This document shows, piece by piece, positions 45,450-54,005 of a stretch of 64,000 bases of DNA. The position numbers and the translations under genes are program-made. The notes beneath the pieces are model-generated. The model was not told the origin of the DNA, did not search any database, and saw nothing but the letters and a program-made list of their open reading frames with translations. The first letter of the stretch is position 1. Each line of letters begins with the position of its first letter. Source of the stretch: Micromonospora sp. WMMA1947 (GTDB lineage: Bacteria; Actinomycetota; Actinomycetes; Mycobacteriales; Micromonosporaceae); NCBI RefSeq assembly GCF_027497355.1, contig NZ_CP114909.1:3162001-3226000 (forward strand). The letters are read 5' to 3'.

Positions 45450-46612
45450 CTGATCTCCCCGTCCCGCTCGTGCAGGTGTTCCACCGGCCCGTCCCCGCCG
45501 GTCGGCGGCTCGTCCGGGCCGTCGTGATCCGGTGTCACCAGGCTGACCACCACCTCGTCCGGGTTCGCCACCACTGTCATCCGGGCCCAGCCCTCGGCGG
45601 CGGCGAGCGCCGCCGTCAGCGGGTCGGCCAGCCCGCGCCGGATCTCCACCGGCAGTTCCGGGGGCGTGCCGACCGACACGAGGTCGATCGGCAGGCCGTT
45701 GCGCTCGGCCAGGTCGGCGGCCGCGCGCAGTTCGTGCAGCAACGCGTCCGGCACGTCGTCCGACTCGGCGATCAGCCGGCGCAGCCGGGCCGCGGCCAGC
45801 ACCGCCCGCCGCCGTACCGCCGGGTCGGCCGGGTCGGCGTCGCCCGCCGCCAGCTCGGCCAGCACCTCCTCGGCGGTGCCGCTGACCAGGGCCAGCCGTG
45901 CCTGCCGTTCGGTGCGTGCCCGCTCGGCCGCCTCCTGCTCCGCCGCCACGGCAAGCACCGCCGCCGCGGTGGCCGCCCGGTCCCGGGCCTGTGCGGTGAT
46001 CGCCGCCGCGCCGACGAAGACCGCCACCGGCAGGGTCGAGGTGCCGTAGACGTACATCGCCGTCCGGCTCAGATCGGCCGGGGCGGTCGCGCCGTACAGC
46101 ACCACTGCGGCCAGCGCGACGGCGCCGTGCGCGGCGAGCATCAGCAGCAGCCAGCGCACCGGCCGCCGCCAGATCACCAGCAGGAAGAACCAGGCCAGCC
46201 CGCCCCACACCCAGTTGGCGGTGCTGAACAGGAACCGCTCGCCGGCCCCCGCGACCACCGCCGCGTCCACCACCAGCAGCGCCACGGCCAGCGGCCCGGC
46301 CGGCGGCAGGCCGCCGCGCAGCAGCCGTACCCCCGTCCCGACCCCGACCAGCGCGGTCACCAGCCAGCCGGCCGCCACCACCGCGGGCGCCGCCATCCCC
46401 TGCCCGGCCCGCAACACGGCCGGCAACGTGACCCCCAGGTGCCAGGCGGCAGCGATGACGATCACGGCGACCCGCGCGCCCTGGTCCGAGGCGTCGGCCA
46501 CCGCGTGCGCCTCCGGCGGAGCGACGTCGGCTCCGGAGCGCGTCGCCACCCGCGGCCGGGGCAGCGGGCGCAGCGCGTGGCCGGCCGCCGCCGTACCCGA
46601 CTCAGTCGCCAT
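45419..46612 (-). CDS. Degenerate membrane histidine-kinase-like protein
   Basis: A 397-residue membrane protein: about six hydrophobic helices (residues 45-205), a coiled-coil linker (215-260) and a C-terminal part in the place of a kinase domain. No phospho-accepting His block of the HisKA_3 type is visible and the ATPase N and G boxes are not recognisable (the stretch near 330 reads PLTAALAAAEGWARMTVVAN, a remnant of the N box). It sits between an intact kinase gene and the response regulator gene, overlapping both, so it may be a sensor or regulatory partner of the kinase. Confidence 0.8.
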   Translation of the reverse strand: MATESGTAAAGHALRPLPRPRVATRSGADVAPPEAHAVADASDQGARVAVIVIAAAWHLGVTLPAVLRAGQGMAAPAVVAAGWLVTALVGVGTGVRLLRGGLPPAGPLAVALLVVDAAVVAGAGERFLFSTANWVWGGLAWFFLLVIWRRPVRWLLLMLAAHGAVALAAVVLYGATAPADLSRTAMYVYGTSTLPVAVFVGAAAITAQARDRAATAAAVLAVAAEQEAAERARTERQARLALVSGTAEEVLAELAAGDADPADPAVRRRAVLAAARLRRLIAESDDVPDALLHELRAAADLAERNGLPIDLVSVGTPPELPVEIRRGLADPLTAALAAAEGWARMTVVANPDEVVVSLVTPDHDGPDEPPTGGDGPVEHLHERDGEIRWTQTRWRRT

Positions 46613-47777
46613 CGGACCACTCCAGCCGAACCCGGGTACCAGCGCCAGGGGCGGAAGTCACCAGGGCCCGACCACCCACAGTGTCCATCCGTCCGTGGAT
46701 CGACTCGCGCAGCCCGTACCGGTGCGCCGGGACCGTGGCCGGGTCGAAACCGGGACCGTCGTCGACCACCTCGACCACGACGGTGCCACCCTCGCGCGCC
46801 AGGCGCAGCGACGTGGCCGCGCCCGGCGCGTGCCGTGCCACGTTCGCCAGCGCGGCGGCGGTGCTGTCGGCGAGCGCCGTGGCGACCTCAGCCGGCAGCC
46901 GGCACGGCGCGAGCGTCGCGGTCACCGCGAGCCCGGGCGTCGCGGCGAGCACCTCGCGCAACCGCTCGTCCAGGTCGGCCTCGCCCGTCGCGGTCGCGGT
47001 CCGCGCGCCCGCCAGCGCGGTGAGGGTACGCAGATCGTCCGCGCACCGCTCGCGCAACGTCGCCGAGTCCGGCACCGCGCCGAGACCGACCATGGTGAGC
47101 GTGCCCAGGACGGTGTCGTGCAGGTCGCGGTTGTGCCGCCGTTCGGCCTCGCGGGCGGCGCGCGCCACCACCGCCTCGTGGGACAACCGCTGGTAGTCGG
47201 CGAACGCGGCGTCGGCGCGGGCGATCCGCCGGCGCATCACCGCCGTCATCACCGCCGTGCTGCCGGTCTGCACCAGCAGCGTCCCGGCGTGCGCCCGCGC
47301 CTCGGCCGGGTCGCCGGCCAGCGTGGCGCCCGTGACGTACGCGGCGGTGACCAGCAGGCCGGCCGGCACGGACCAGCGGGCCGGGGCGGTGGCCTGCGTG
47401 TTGATGACTGTCGAGCTGGCCAGCACCGCGATCCAGCTCGCCTCGCCGGGCAGCACCTCCGGCGCGACGAGCCACGGTACGGCGATCGCGGCGGCGGTGG
47501 TCAGCGCCACGTCACCGGCGACCAGCGCGCCGCCGATGCCGTGCCGGAACGCGCGGAACGCGTACCAGACCGACCAGGCGGTGAGCACGACGACCGCGGG
47601 GATCAACAGCGCCACCCGCACCGGCGGCGTACGCACCGACAGGGCGACGACCGCGCCGACCACGCCGCAGGTGAGCCGCAGCAGCGCCGGCAGGGTGGTG
47701 AAGATCAGGCTGAACGCGTCACCCGCCGGGCGGGCCAGCGGGGGCCGTGGCATGGGCACGGCGGCAGCGACCGGCAT
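46602..47777 (-). CDS. Membrane sensor histidine kinase (HisKA_3 type)
   Basis: A 391-residue kinase with about six hydrophobic helices (residues 25-190) and a C-terminal kinase core: phospho-acceptor His in NRDLHDTVLGTL, N box ALANVARHAPG and G box VVDDGPGFDP. It should phosphorylate the LuxR-type regulator two genes downstream. ATG at 47777 is preferred to a further 30 codons upstream. The gene overlaps the next one by 11 nt. The signal is unknown. Confidence 0.9.
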   Translation of the reverse strand: MPVAAAVPMPRPPLARPAGDAFSLIFTTLPALLRLTCGVVGAVVALSVRTPPVRVALLIPAVVVLTAWSVWYAFRAFRHGIGGALVAGDVALTTAAAIAVPWLVAPEVLPGEASWIAVLASSTVINTQATAPARWSVPAGLLVTAAYVTGATLAGDPAEARAHAGTLLVQTGSTAVMTAVMRRRIARADAAFADYQRLSHEAVVARAAREAERRHNRDLHDTVLGTLTMVGLGAVPDSATLRERCADDLRTLTALAGARTATATGEADLDERLREVLAATPGLAVTATLAPCRLPAEVATALADSTAAALANVARHAPGAATSLRLAREGGTVVVEVVDDGPGFDPATVPAHRYGLRESIHGRMDTVGGRALVTSAPGAGTRVRLEWSDGD

Positions 47778-47925
47778 CGGGGAGATGTCCTTCCGGTAGC
47801 GACCCGGCCGGGTCCGCGCGGCAGAGATTGACGCTGGAGAATAACACGGTTTGTCGGAACTGGTCACCCTTGGTGCTTGACGAGTTTCGCTCCGGCGTAA
47901 AGCAGCCGGCCGTCCGGCCCGGCGA

Positions 47926-48726
47926 TCAGCGGCGCGCGGCGGCGAGCAGGTGGGCGCTGGCGCCGAGGATCGCCGCGTCCCGCTCGAACGTCTCGGCGCA
48001 GGCCAGCGCGTCGGTGAACAACCGCTCGTGCGACCCGGTGCCGAGGGCGTTCAGCAGCGGCCACAGCGGACCCTCCACCCCGTACACCTGCGGGGTGGGC
48101 AGACCCGCGGCGACGAACTCGGCGGCCAACTCCTCCGGCCGGTGGAAGAAGGCGGTGGTGAAGCCGGTGCGCGGATCGTTCACCCCGGTCTCGTACTCGG
48201 CGCGCAGCAACTGCCGGTTGTCGTCGTCCAGGCGGCCCTGCGCGGTCAGGTCGATCAGGGCGGCGTGGCGGCTGATCGCCGCCGCCACGATCGTCCCGCC
48301 CGGCCGGGTCACCCGCGCCGCCTCGCGCAGCGCCGCCACCCGGTCGGCCTGCCGGGGCAGGTGGTAGAGCGGCCCGAGCAGCAGCGTCGCGTCCGCCGCC
48401 GCGTCGGGCGCCGGCAACGCGCGGGCGTCACCCACCGAGGCGCCGACAAGTGGGTACGCCGACCGCGCCGCCGCCACGTGTGCGGGCACCAGGTCGACCA
48501 GGTGCACCCGGTAACCGGCCGCGGCGAGCGGACCCGCGTACGCCCCGGGACCACCGCCGACGTCCAGCACGTCGGCCGGTGCGGCGGGCAGCAGGCGGGC
48601 GAGCAGGTCCCGGGTACGCCGTGCCTCCAGCCGGCCCTGCGGTGACCCCTCCAGCCGGTCCGCCTCGACGTAGACATCGGTGTAGTAGCGGCGGACGTCC
48701 GGCTCGGGTGGACGGTGTGCGGGCAT
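47926..48726 (-). CDS. SAM-dependent methyltransferase
   Basis: A 266-residue class I methyltransferase. Motif I is DVLDVGGGPGAYA, the acidic residue is in VHLVDLVP, and the later blocks DATLLLGPLYHL and RPGGTIVAAAIS follow at normal spacing. The substrate is a small molecule, not identifiable. ATG at 48726; the longer frame upstream is a shadow of the divergent gene. Confidence 0.9.
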   Translation of the reverse strand: MPAHRPPEPDVRRYYTDVYVEADRLEGSPQGRLEARRTRDLLARLLPAAPADVLDVGGGPGAYAGPLAAAGYRVHLVDLVPAHVAAARSAYPLVGASVGDARALPAPDAAADATLLLGPLYHLPRQADRVAALREAARVTRPGGTIVAAAISRHAALIDLTAQGRLDDDNRQLLRAEYETGVNDPRTGFTTAFFHRPEELAAEFVAAGLPTPQVYGVEGPLWPLLNALGTGSHERLFTDALACAETFERDAAILGASAHLLAAARR

Positions 48727-48786
48727 CCCCTGATCGTCGACGAGAAGCGGAGCTGCGGCATCCGGTTTACGGTTGCCGAGGTTTCC

Positions 48787-48792
48787 TACCCT
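48787..48792 (+). promoter_or_regulatory. -10 hexamer TACCCT, leaderless start
   Basis: Seven nucleotides before the ATG at 48800. Confidence 0.5.
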
Positions 48793-48799
48793 GCGGGGT

Positions 48800-49240
48800 A
48801 TGGCATACCAGCCGGCCATGGTGCCGCCGAAGAAGTCCAAGCGAACCCTGTTCATCGTGCTCGGCGTCGTGCTGGCGATCTGTTGTTCCGGCGGTGTGCT
48901 CGCCGGATTCTTCCTCTTCCGTGCCGTGCAGGAAGCGACCGGCCCGGCCCGGTCCACAGCGCAGACCTATGCCGAGGCGATCGTCGACCGCGACTATCCC
49001 GCCGCGTACCGGCAGCTCTGCTCCCGCGTACGCGACCGGGTCAGCGAGGAGGACTTCACCCGGCAGCAGTCCTCCCAGCCGGAGTTCACCGACTACCAGA
49101 TCACCGGGCTCAACGTGTCGAACAACAACGGGCGGGTGAGCGGGTCGACGACCATCCGCTTCACCCCGGCCACCGGCACCAACGTGACCCAGTCGTTCCC
49201 GATGGTCAAGGAGGACGGGGAGTGGCGGATCTGCGAGTGA
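48800..49240 (+). CDS. Membrane-anchored DUF4878-like protein
   Basis: A 146-residue protein: short cytoplasmic N-terminus, one hydrophobic helix (about residues 20-42), then an extracytoplasmic NTF2-like domain (ARSTAQTYAEAIVDRDYPAA, GEWRICE at the end), the pattern of DUF4878-type proteins. Function unknown; ATG at 48800, with ATG at 48818 possible. Confidence 0.78.
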   Translation: MAYQPAMVPPKKSKRTLFIVLGVVLAICCSGGVLAGFFLFRAVQEATGPARSTAQTYAEAIVDRDYPAAYRQLCSRVRDRVSEEDFTRQQSSQPEFTDYQITGLNVSNNNGRVSGSTTIRFTPATGTNVTQSFPMVKEDGEWRICE

Positions 49241-49289
49241 GCCGGTCGCGGGGCGGTGGGGCGGGCGCCGGGCAGGCATACTCCGCGGG

Positions 49290-49670
49290 ATGACTGCGGA
49301 GTCCCCGCCGGTCCTGCGGCCCGGCCCCTTCCTCGTGGTGCTGCTCGGCGCGGTCGTGATCGCGTTGTTGCTGCTCATGCCGATCCGGATCGGCTTCGGT
49401 GACCACACGGCGGGCACCAGCTGCGGCAACGCGGTCGCCATGGATCTCGGGCACTGGCGCAACCAGCCCTACTCGGAGGAGAGGGACACCTACCTGGATC
49501 TGGCATTCCGCAGGTGCATCAGCGAGCGCGTCGACCGGACCGCGCAATCAGTCGGCGTGTTCACGTTGACGCTTCTCACCGTCATGGGGATGCGGGTGTG
49601 GCACGCGGCTCGCCGGGAGCGGGCCGGCCCGTCCGGAGGCGAACCTCTTCAGTCGCCGCGTGACACCTGA
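49290..49670 (+). CDS. Small membrane protein, two helices
   Basis: A 126-residue protein with two hydrophobic helices (residues 12-32 and about 88-103) flanking an extracytoplasmic segment with two Cys residues (TSCGNA and RRCISE) that could form a disulfide. No family recognised. It follows the DUF4878-like gene by 49 nt and may share its transcript. Confidence 0.65.
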   Translation: MTAESPPVLRPGPFLVVLLGAVVIALLLLMPIRIGFGDHTAGTSCGNAVAMDLGHWRNQPYSEERDTYLDLAFRRCISERVDRTAQSVGVFTLTLLTVMGMRVWHAARRERAGPSGGEPLQSPRDT

Positions 49671-49682
49671 TCCACTTGTCGC

Positions 49683-50093
49683 ATGGCCTCCTCTCCCGCA
49701 ACCCCGCTTCCGCCGGCCGTCGCGGACCGGCTCGCCCGCGAGCGCAACGTCTGGCTCTGCACGCTGCGCCGGGACGGCTCCCCGCACGTGACGCCGGTGT
49801 GGTTCGTCTACGCCGACGACGTCTGGTGGATCGGCTGCGAGGGCCGCAGCGTCAAGGCCCGCAACGTGGCGGCCGACCCCCGCGTCTCGCTCGCCCTGGA
49901 GGACGGCGTCCACCCGGTCGTCGCGGAGGGCGAGGCTCGGGTGCACCGGGCCGACTTCCCGCCCGCGATCGTCACGGCGTTCGCGGAGAAGTACGGGGGA
50001 TGGGACATCCGGCAGCCCGTCACCCCGGACAGTGAACGGGTGCTGCTGGAGGTGCCCGTCCGGCGGTGGCTGCTCGCCGGCGCGGCACGCTAG
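49683..50093 (+). CDS. Pyridoxamine 5'-phosphate oxidase-fold (FMN/F420-binding) protein
   Basis: A 136-residue split-barrel protein of the PPOX class: LCTLRRDGSPHVTPVWFVYA and GRSVKARNVAADPRVSLALE are typical of F420- or FMN-dependent small reductases in actinobacteria. The true cofactor cannot be told from the sequence. It starts 12 nt after the membrane protein gene, and its stop overlaps the convergent next gene by 4 nt. Confidence 0.87.
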   Translation: MASSPATPLPPAVADRLARERNVWLCTLRRDGSPHVTPVWFVYADDVWWIGCEGRSVKARNVAADPRVSLALEDGVHPVVAEGEARVHRADFPPAIVTAFAEKYGGWDIRQPVTPDSERVLLEVPVRRWLLAGAAR

Positions 50094-50536
50094 TCCCCGG
50101 AGAACCCCCAGAAGTAGAGCTCGTTCGGGGCACCCGCCTCGTCGTGCAGGACGGCGTACCGGCCGAACCAGCGCTGCTCGGCCAGCGGCTCGAGCGCCTC
50201 GACGTGAGCGCGGGTCGGCCGGGCGACGCCCGCTCGTGCGAGCGCCTCCGCCTCCGTCACCCGCTGGAACGCCCCGAAGCCGGGTTCCTCGCCGTCGGCC
50301 AGCACCCGCGTCATGTCGAGGATGGAGTGTGTGCCGGACTCCTGCACCCGCTCGTCCGCCCACAGCTCCTCCTCGCTGCGGGGACGGTCCGGGAAGTCGG
50401 CGGCGGAAGCGCCGAACCCGCCCGGCACCGCCCACCAGTAGTCGCCGGTCTCGAAGACCTGTCGGCGCAGTTCGTCCAACGCGGCCTGGGCGTCCGGCTG
50501 GTACGCCACGAAGTAGCTCCATCCCGATGCGCCCAC
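50090..50536 (-). CDS. Conserved hypothetical protein, 148 residues
   Basis: A soluble protein with GWSYFVAYQPDAQAALDELR at the start, a GTHSILDMTRV segment and an aromatic C-terminus (EQRWFGRYAVLHDE, ELYFWGFSGD). I recognise the general pattern from actinobacterial hypothetical proteins but not a function. GTG at 50536 follows GGGAGGTAGC. Confidence 0.72.
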   Translation of the reverse strand: MGASGWSYFVAYQPDAQAALDELRRQVFETGDYWWAVPGGFGASAADFPDRPRSEEELWADERVQESGTHSILDMTRVLADGEEPGFGAFQRVTEAEALARAGVARPTRAHVEALEPLAEQRWFGRYAVLHDEAGAPNELYFWGFSGD

Positions 50537-50657
50537 GCTACCTCCCGGTGATCCCGCTCGTCGCCGCCACGTCCGGCGGCGCACGCGATCATGCCCGAGA
50601 CCACCGACGAAACCGGCGGGTCAACGCGACCAGGATTCCTGTGCCACTGTCTCCGCC

Positions 50658-51509
50658 ATGCGTCTGTCGTCAGGCCTTCGAGTCGCCGCGGTCGTGGCCG
50701 GTCTGCTGTCGGTCGGAGCGGCACTGCTCGCCATGCGGGAAGCGTCGCTCCTGTGGGCGGTGGTCACGCTGGCGGCGTTGTGCGGCCACGCGCTCACCGC
50801 TTCCGGTGCGCCCCGGGTGAGGTGGAGCGTCGCCGCCGGCGCCGGGCTGTTCGCACTGGTGGCAGCCGCGAACCTGCACTGGCACCGGGAACAGGCGGCG
50901 GACGCGGGCGAGTCGGCAGGGAGTCGGGCGGCGACGCTGGCGCACCTGCTGGAGAGCTTGCGGGAGGGCCTGGACCGGCAGCGGCTGACCGCCTGGGGCC
51001 TGGCTCTCGGCGTACTCCTGCTTGCCCTTGCCGTGCCGGCGCTGCCGGCACGCGGCGGACGGCGGGGGGTGGTGACGGCGGTCCTGGCGGTGGCAGTGCT
51101 CGTCTGGTGCGGGCTGAGCGTGGCGGCGACGCCCGGCGACCCGCCGCTGCTCGACCTGCTCCTGGCGCTGCAGCCGACGCTGCTCGCCGTTCTCGTGACC
51201 GCCGCGGTGCTGGCGTCGTCCGGATGGCGGGGAGACCGGCGCGGGCTTCTCACGGCGGGCATGGTCCTGCTGGCGCTGGTCGCCGTGCGGGCCTGCGCGG
51301 ATCTCGCCGCCATGTGGGTGAGCTGGTGGACGCTTGTCGAGCCCGCCGAGGACGCCTTCCTGCAACCGGGAGTCATGGTGAGCGTGGGTGCTCCGGCGGG
51401 AAGCGCCCTTGAGGTGTCCTCGGCGGTGGAAACGGCTGTCGCGCTCGGCGGCGCGGGGTTGGCGGTCGTCGGCGCGTTGCGTGCTTCCCGCGAGAACGCC
51501 CGTCCGTAG
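50658..51509 (+). CDS. Polytopic membrane protein, 283 residues
   Basis: About seven or eight hydrophobic helices and little hydrophilic sequence except residues 75-105. No family recognised. A single gene, divergent from the upstream one and convergent with the MerR gene. Confidence 0.68.
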   Translation: MRLSSGLRVAAVVAGLLSVGAALLAMREASLLWAVVTLAALCGHALTASGAPRVRWSVAAGAGLFALVAAANLHWHREQAADAGESAGSRAATLAHLLESLREGLDRQRLTAWGLALGVLLLALAVPALPARGGRRGVVTAVLAVAVLVWCGLSVAATPGDPPLLDLLLALQPTLLAVLVTAAVLASSGWRGDRRGLLTAGMVLLALVAVRACADLAAMWVSWWTLVEPAEDAFLQPGVMVSVGAPAGSALEVSSAVETAVALGGAGLAVVGALRASRENARP

Positions 51510-51536
51510 TCTTCCCCCTTGCGCGGGCGGTCGCGC

Positions 51537-51896
51537 CTACGGGTGCGAATCGGTGATCGCGATGACCTCGTCGAGGCGGTCCAGTGCGGCCCGCAGGTCG
51601 TCGACCTTGGCCTGGATGCGCTCGCGCTCGGCGCGCAGCATCGCCCGCTGCGCGGGGTCGGTGTGCCCGGAGTCCCAGCACGGCAGGAGCTCCGCGATCC
51701 GGCTGCTGGTCAGGCCGGCGGCGTACATCTGCTGGATGAAGCGCACCAGCGTGACCGTGTCCGGCCGGTAGAGGCGCTGGCCGGACGCACTGCGCCTGGG
51801 GACGAGGAGACCCTGTTCCTCGTAGTAGCGCACGGCGCGCACCGAGACACCGGCGCCGCGCGCCACCTCGCCGATACGGATCAGGGTCTCGGGCAT
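51537..51896 (-). CDS. MerR-family transcriptional regulator
   Basis: A 119-residue regulator: N-terminal MerR winged helix (IRIGEVARGAGVSVRAVRYY and EQGLLVPRRSASGQRLY) and a dimerisation coiled coil, with a Cys in the C-terminal loop LLPCWDSGHT. It is divergent from an SDR gene whose promoter holds a matching operator. The inducer could be a metal, redox signal or small molecule. Confidence 0.92.
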   Translation of the reverse strand: MPETLIRIGEVARGAGVSVRAVRYYEEQGLLVPRRSASGQRLYRPDTVTLVRFIQQMYAAGLTSSRIAELLPCWDSGHTDPAQRAMLRAERERIQAKVDDLRAALDRLDEVIAITDSHP

Positions 51897-51931
51897 GTGG
51901 CTCCTCTCACTCCGATCCGGGCGGTCCGCAC

Positions 51932-51963
51932 TTGCCTCTGACGTCAACGTCAGGTTTTAGCGT
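51932..51963 (+). promoter_or_regulatory. MerR-type promoter and operator of the SDR gene
   Basis: A -35-like TTGCCT (51932-51937) and TAGCGT -10 (51958-51963) are 20 bp apart, the elongated spacing used by MerR activators. The spacer holds the perfect dyad CTGACGT-CA-ACGTCAG (51938-51953). The ATG at 51971 is 7 nt after the -10, so the mRNA is leaderless. Confidence 0.75.
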
Positions 51964-51970
51964 ACCGGGC

Positions 51971-52699
51971 ATGGACATCACCAACTCGGTAGCCCTCGTC
52001 ACCGGAGCCAACCGTGGCCTGGGCCGCGCCTTCGCCCAGCGCCTGCGCGAACGCGGCGCCCGCAAGGTCTACGCGACCGCCCGCCGCCCCGAAACCGTCG
52101 ACCTACCAGGCGTCGAAGTGCTGCCGCTGGACATCACCAGTCCCGCATCCGTACGGGCCGTCGCCGCTGCCGCCCCGGACGTCACGCTGCTCGTCAACAA
52201 CGCCGGAATCCAGACCGGAACCGACCTGGTGACCGGTTCGCTGGACGCGGTGCGGCACGAGGTGGAGACGAACGTGCTCGGCCACCTGGAGATGATCCGG
52301 GCCTTCGCCCCGGCGCTGGCCCGCAACGGCGGAGGCGGAATCGTGAACGTGCTCTCCGCCATGTCGTGGTTCGGGACCAGGGGTGCCGGCGCCTACCACC
52401 TGACCAAGGCCGCCGCGTGGGCGATGACGAACGGCGTACGCCTGGAACTCGCCGACCAGGGCACGCTCGTGACGGCGGTACACCTCGGCCTGGCCGACAC
52501 CGACATGTCAGCCGGCTGGCCCGTCGACAAGATCGCGCCGTCGGATCTGGCCGACGCGGTGCTCGACGGCGTCGAGGCGGGCGCCGCCGAGGTGCTCGCC
52601 GACCAGTGGAGCCGCGACGTCAAGTCCCGGCTGACGCTGACCCCGGAGGAGTTCAACGCCGCGATGGACCGGGCCTTGGCGGCGCTGACGACTGCCTGA
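51971..52699 (+). CDS. SDR-family oxidoreductase under MerR control
   Basis: A 242-residue classical SDR. The nucleotide-binding TGANRGLGRAF, the structural NNAGIQ, the catalytic Ser region NVLSAMSWF and YxxxK as YHLTK are present. The substrate is unknown. It is divergent from the MerR gene and probably its target. The 3' end overlaps the convergent membrane protein gene by 47 nt. Confidence 0.92.
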   Translation: MDITNSVALVTGANRGLGRAFAQRLRERGARKVYATARRPETVDLPGVEVLPLDITSPASVRAVAAAAPDVTLLVNNAGIQTGTDLVTGSLDAVRHEVETNVLGHLEMIRAFAPALARNGGGGIVNVLSAMSWFGTRGAGAYHLTKAAAWAMTNGVRLELADQGTLVTAVHLGLADTDMSAGWPVDKIAPSDLADAVLDGVEAGAAEVLADQWSRDVKSRLTLTPEEFNAAMDRALAALTTA

Positions 52700-53162
52700 T
52701 CGTCATCCACGCCATGATCGCGACGAGCACCACGGACACGACAGCCGAACCGGCTACCAACGGGTTGACGAACCCCGGCACCAACTCCGGCCCGCAGGTG
52801 GTGTCATGCAGCGGCCACATGGACGACGACCCGCCGGCTCGCTCCGGGTCGTACGGCATGTCACCACCCATCGCGATCCGACACCTGTCGTCGGGGTCGG
52901 TCGGCAATCCGGACGGCATTCGGCTCAGTCCGTAACCGTACGAGGCGAGTCCCGTCAGCACCGGCCCGGCGATCAGCATCCATCCGGCACGTCTCTGCCG
53001 TCTGGCCGGGCCGGGAGGGCTCCTTCGCCTTCGCCCGTTCACCAGGACGAGCAGACCCCACAGGGGCAGCGCGACGGCGCCAACCACGAGCAACGGCCAC
53101 GCCAGCGCGAGCAGCACCAGGACGACGTAGGCCACCATCAACGCGAACTCGGGGAACTCCAT
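52653..53162 (-). CDS. Membrane protein, 169 residues
   Basis: Three hydrophobic helices (residues 5-40 counting as one or two, about 62-80, and 133-152) and an extracytoplasmic loop containing two Cys residues. No family recognised. The start could be ATG at 53162 or GTG at 53171; no clear ribosome-binding site. Confidence 0.6.
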   Translation of the reverse strand: MEFPEFALMVAYVVLVLLALAWPLLVVGAVALPLWGLLVLVNGRRRRSPPGPARRQRRAGWMLIAGPVLTGLASYGYGLSRMPSGLPTDPDDRCRIAMGGDMPYDPERAGGSSSMWPLHDTTCGPELVPGFVNPLVAGSAVVSVVLVAIMAWMTIRQSSAPPRPGPSRR

Positions 53163-53252
53163 GGCGTCCACAACCTACAGGCACAGGAGTGGCTCAACCG
53201 GCGGTGATGGCCCGAACGCCCGCCGCCCTCACCGACCTCGACCTGGAGCCGT

Positions 53253-53888
53253 TCATCGCGCGGTACCGGACGCTCGACCCGCACGAGTTCGACTCCGCTC
53301 TCTGTGGTCCCGAATGACGACCGTGCCGGACCCGGTGGTGTCGGTGCAGTCCGGGCCGTGCACGTGGAGGCCGGCGACATCGGTGGTGATCGCGGCCGAG
53401 CCGAAGTAGGCGGGATCGAGGACGAAGGCCACACGGGTGCCGGCTCCGACGGGAGCGGAGAACTCCGCAGGTGGCTCGACCGGCCGCAAGCCGACGAGGC
53501 GCTGCCGATAGCCGTGGCCGTGTCGCCAGACCTCGACAGTGGTCTGCGAACTCACCGCCGCCGCGGCGGCGCTCGACCAGCGCTCGCTGGTGAGCAGCGA
53601 GTCGTAGTAGCCGAGCCTCGGCATGCCCGGGCCGGTGAGGACGTCCGCCTGATCGTCGGTCACCGAGAAGACGAGATCAGCGGTGATCTCCGCTACGACG
53701 TCGGGTGAGTGGCTCGCGGCGACCCGGGTGGCCGGATGAAACGCGTGCCCCACGACCGTGCACAGCACCCGAGTCGCCAGACGCGGATCGTCCCTGCCCA
53801 CCCCGAAGTACATACCGGGCCGCTTGCGTACGGAGTCGTCGAACTCCAGGACCCTGATCTTCGCGAGGCTGTAGTCAGGCTCCGTCAC
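53253..53888 (-). CDS. GyrB-like protein lacking ATPase motifs
   Basis: A 211-residue protein resembling the N-terminal GHKL domain of DNA gyrase subunit B. DYSLAKIRVLEFDDSVRKRPGMYFG matches in part; the clearest match is SVRKRPGMYFG, the ATP-lid arm of GyrB, and the C-terminal part VSSQTTVEVWRHGHGYRQ and GTRVAFVLDPAYFGS match the strand order of GyrB. The catalytic Glu/Asn of the N box (TVVGHAFHPA here) and the DxGxGIP motif are missing, so it should not hydrolyse ATP. It might bind gyrase or have another role. The start is uncertain (GTG at 53888, 53897 or 53915). Confidence 0.7.
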   Translation of the reverse strand: MTEPDYSLAKIRVLEFDDSVRKRPGMYFGVGRDDPRLATRVLCTVVGHAFHPATRVAASHSPDVVAEITADLVFSVTDDQADVLTGPGMPRLGYYDSLLTSERWSSAAAAAVSSQTTVEVWRHGHGYRQRLVGLRPVEPPAEFSAPVGAGTRVAFVLDPAYFGSAAITTDVAGLHVHGPDCTDTTGSGTVVIRDHRERSRTRAGRASGTAR

Positions 53889-54005
53889 GCCGACCACGCT
53901 ATTGCGGCAAGGCACGCGCGGCTATCGGCATGACAGCGTGTTTCGTCGTCCGCCGACTTGGCTGTACAGCCGCGAGCGTGCCGTTTCTGCTGAGCGCCCG
54001 CCGCT

